The position numbers and the translations under genes are program-made. A stretch of DNA of 7,605 nucleotides from Pseudomonadota bacterium (GTDB lineage: Bacteria; Pseudomonadota; Alphaproteobacteria; Acetobacterales; Acetobacteraceae), in assembly GCA_021826485.1 (NCBI GenBank), contig JAKAZX010000190.1:1-7605 (forward strand). The letters are read 5' to 3'. The stretch's first letter is position 1. Each line of letters starts with the position of its first letter. Under the pieces are notes generated by a model. That model had not been told where the DNA came from, did no database searches, and saw nothing but the letters and a program-made list of their open reading frames with translations. This document shows, piece by piece, positions 6,705-7,605 of this stretch.

Positions 6705-7605
6705 CTACTTCTGCATCATGAAGGAATCGACATTCGCCTTGGTGACGACATCGGTGCCGGTGTCGGTGACCGGTGGCACCTTGCCGCCCATGGCGAGAGT
6801 GTTGAGCTGGTCGATCGAATCGACGCCCATCGCGTACGGCCGCTGCCCGACCAGCGCGGTCGCCAGCCCTTCCTTCAGCAGCTTGAGCTGGGAGGGCAGG
6901 GTGTCGAACGACACGATGACGAACTTGCCGCTTTTGATGTCGGCGGCGCGCTTCTGCACCGCGCGGGTGTAGGCCGCCGGCGCGAACATCGGCCAGCCGC
7001 CCGAGTAGAAGATGCCGTCGAGCTTCGGATTCTTCGTCAGGATGTCCTGGATGAGCTGGATCGCCTTGTTGGAATCGTCATCGCAGGAGAACGGCGATCC
7101 CGCGACTTCCTTGAAGTTCGGGCCGAGCTTCGACTTGAACCCCTTGATGCGGTCGTTGAGGTTCGCCGCCGACAGGCCGCCGGTGAGCACGGCGTAGGTG
7201 CCGCCATGCGGCAGGTCCTTGGCGAACTGCTCGCCGGCCGTCTCGCCGCCGCCTTCGTTGTTGGTGCCGACGAAGGCGATGCGCTTGGAATTCGGCGCGT
7301 CGGAATCGAAGGTGATGACGGGAATGCCGGCGGCCAGTGCGGCGCTGATCGCGCCCGCGATCGAGTCCGGGTTGTTCGGCGCGACCGAGATGCCGGCCAC
7401 CTTGCGCGTGATCAGGTCGCGCACGATGCGCACCTGCTCGGCATCGTCGAGCTGCGCGGGGCCGGTGAACAGGCATTCTGCGCCGACCTTCGATGCCTCG
7501 ATCTTGCAGCCTTTTTCCGCGTCCGCGTAGAACGGCACGCCCAGCGCCTTCGGCACCAGGGCGAAAATCTTCTTGTCGGCCGCATGGGCGGCCCCGGTCA
7601 TGGCG
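6705..7605 (-). CDS. Periplasmic sugar-binding protein of CUT2 ABC importer (5' end outside window)
   Basis: About 300 residues of a periplasmic-binding-protein (Peripla_BP_4, RbsB-like) that captures the substrate and hands it to the permease. The visible start AMTGAAHAADKK looks like the end of a signal peptide with cleavage after AHA, so the true start lies beyond the window and the ATG at 7599-7601 is internal. Recognisable parts are FALVPKALGVPFYADAEKGC, a first-lobe segment GISVAPNNPDSIAGAI, the hinge-like IPVITFDSDAP, FVGTNNEGGGETAGEQFA, the second-lobe DGIFYSGG and a C-terminal IVSFDTLP. Two Cys, 11 residues apart (GC and AEC), could form a disulfide, and a third occurs in FSCDDD. The gene ends with tandem in-frame stops TAG TAA and is followed by a strong hairpin and the ATPase gene. 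The substrate is uncertain; a pentose, rhamnose-like or autoinducer-type ligand is possible. Confidence 0.9.
   Translation of the reverse strand, partial: AMTGAAHAADKKIFALVPKALGVPFYADAEKGCKIEASKVGAECLFTGPAQLDDAEQVRIVRDLITRKVAGISVAPNNPDSIAGAISAALAAGIPVITFDSDAPNSKRIAFVGTNNEGGGETAGEQFAKDLPHGGTYAVLTGGLSAANLNDRIKGFKSKLGPNFKEVAGSPFSCDDDSNKAIQLIQDILTKNPKLDGIFYSGGWPMFAPAAYTRAVQKRAADIKSGKFVIVSFDTLPSQLKLLKEGLATALVGQRPYAMGVDSIDQLNTLAMGGKVPPVTDTGTDVVTKANVDSFMMQK

Overview
The window is very GC-rich (about 70% by eye), densely packed, and uses mostly G/C third positions. Its gene families (an ArsR-methyltransferase fusion regulator, a PduO-type adenosyltransferase behind a cation diffusion facilitator, a CUT2 sugar ABC system) fit a high-GC alphaproteobacterium. 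Acetobacteraceae or a relative is my best guess from gene content alone; no rRNA or marker gene is present to confirm it. I see no tRNA, CRISPR array, insertion sequence or phage gene.

Layout. (1) Bases 1-645, minus strand: the 5' part of a type I secretion ABC exporter gene with a degenerate C39-like N-terminal domain; it runs off the left edge. (2) 646-911: a divergent intergenic region with an AT-rich island that carries an inverted repeat. (3) 912-2648, plus strand: a two-gene unit, an AMI1-like amidase and a GNAT acetyltransferase of the phosphinothricin/methionine-sulfoximine type. A terminator-like hairpin with the GNAT stop codon in its loop closes the unit. (4) 2667-5114, plus strand: a perfect 18-bp palindrome, then three tightly linked genes: ArsR-type HTH fused to a SAM-methyltransferase fold (SahR-like), a cation diffusion facilitator, and a PduO-type cob(I)alamin adenosyltransferase. 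(5) 5120-7605, minus strand: the convergent end of a CUT2 sugar ABC operon, with a periplasmic binding protein (5' end outside the window), a GC-rich hairpin, then an RbsA-like double ATPase. The PduO and ATPase genes meet tail to tail with 5 bp between them, and their two stop codons form part of one hairpin.

How the genes fit together. The binding protein and ATPase are two parts of one sugar importer; the permease is not in the window. The regulator, metal transporter and B12 enzyme are probably one transcript under the palindrome. A regulator that senses S-adenosyl-homocysteine or -methionine next to a B12 gene would make sense through the cobalamin-dependent methionine cycle, but that link is inference. 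Most of the window is ordinary housekeeping and transport. The parts worth a second look are the palindrome-regulator-CDF-PduO cluster, the three hairpins placed at gene ends, and the plant-AMI1-like amidase. I did not find evidence for a wholly new system.
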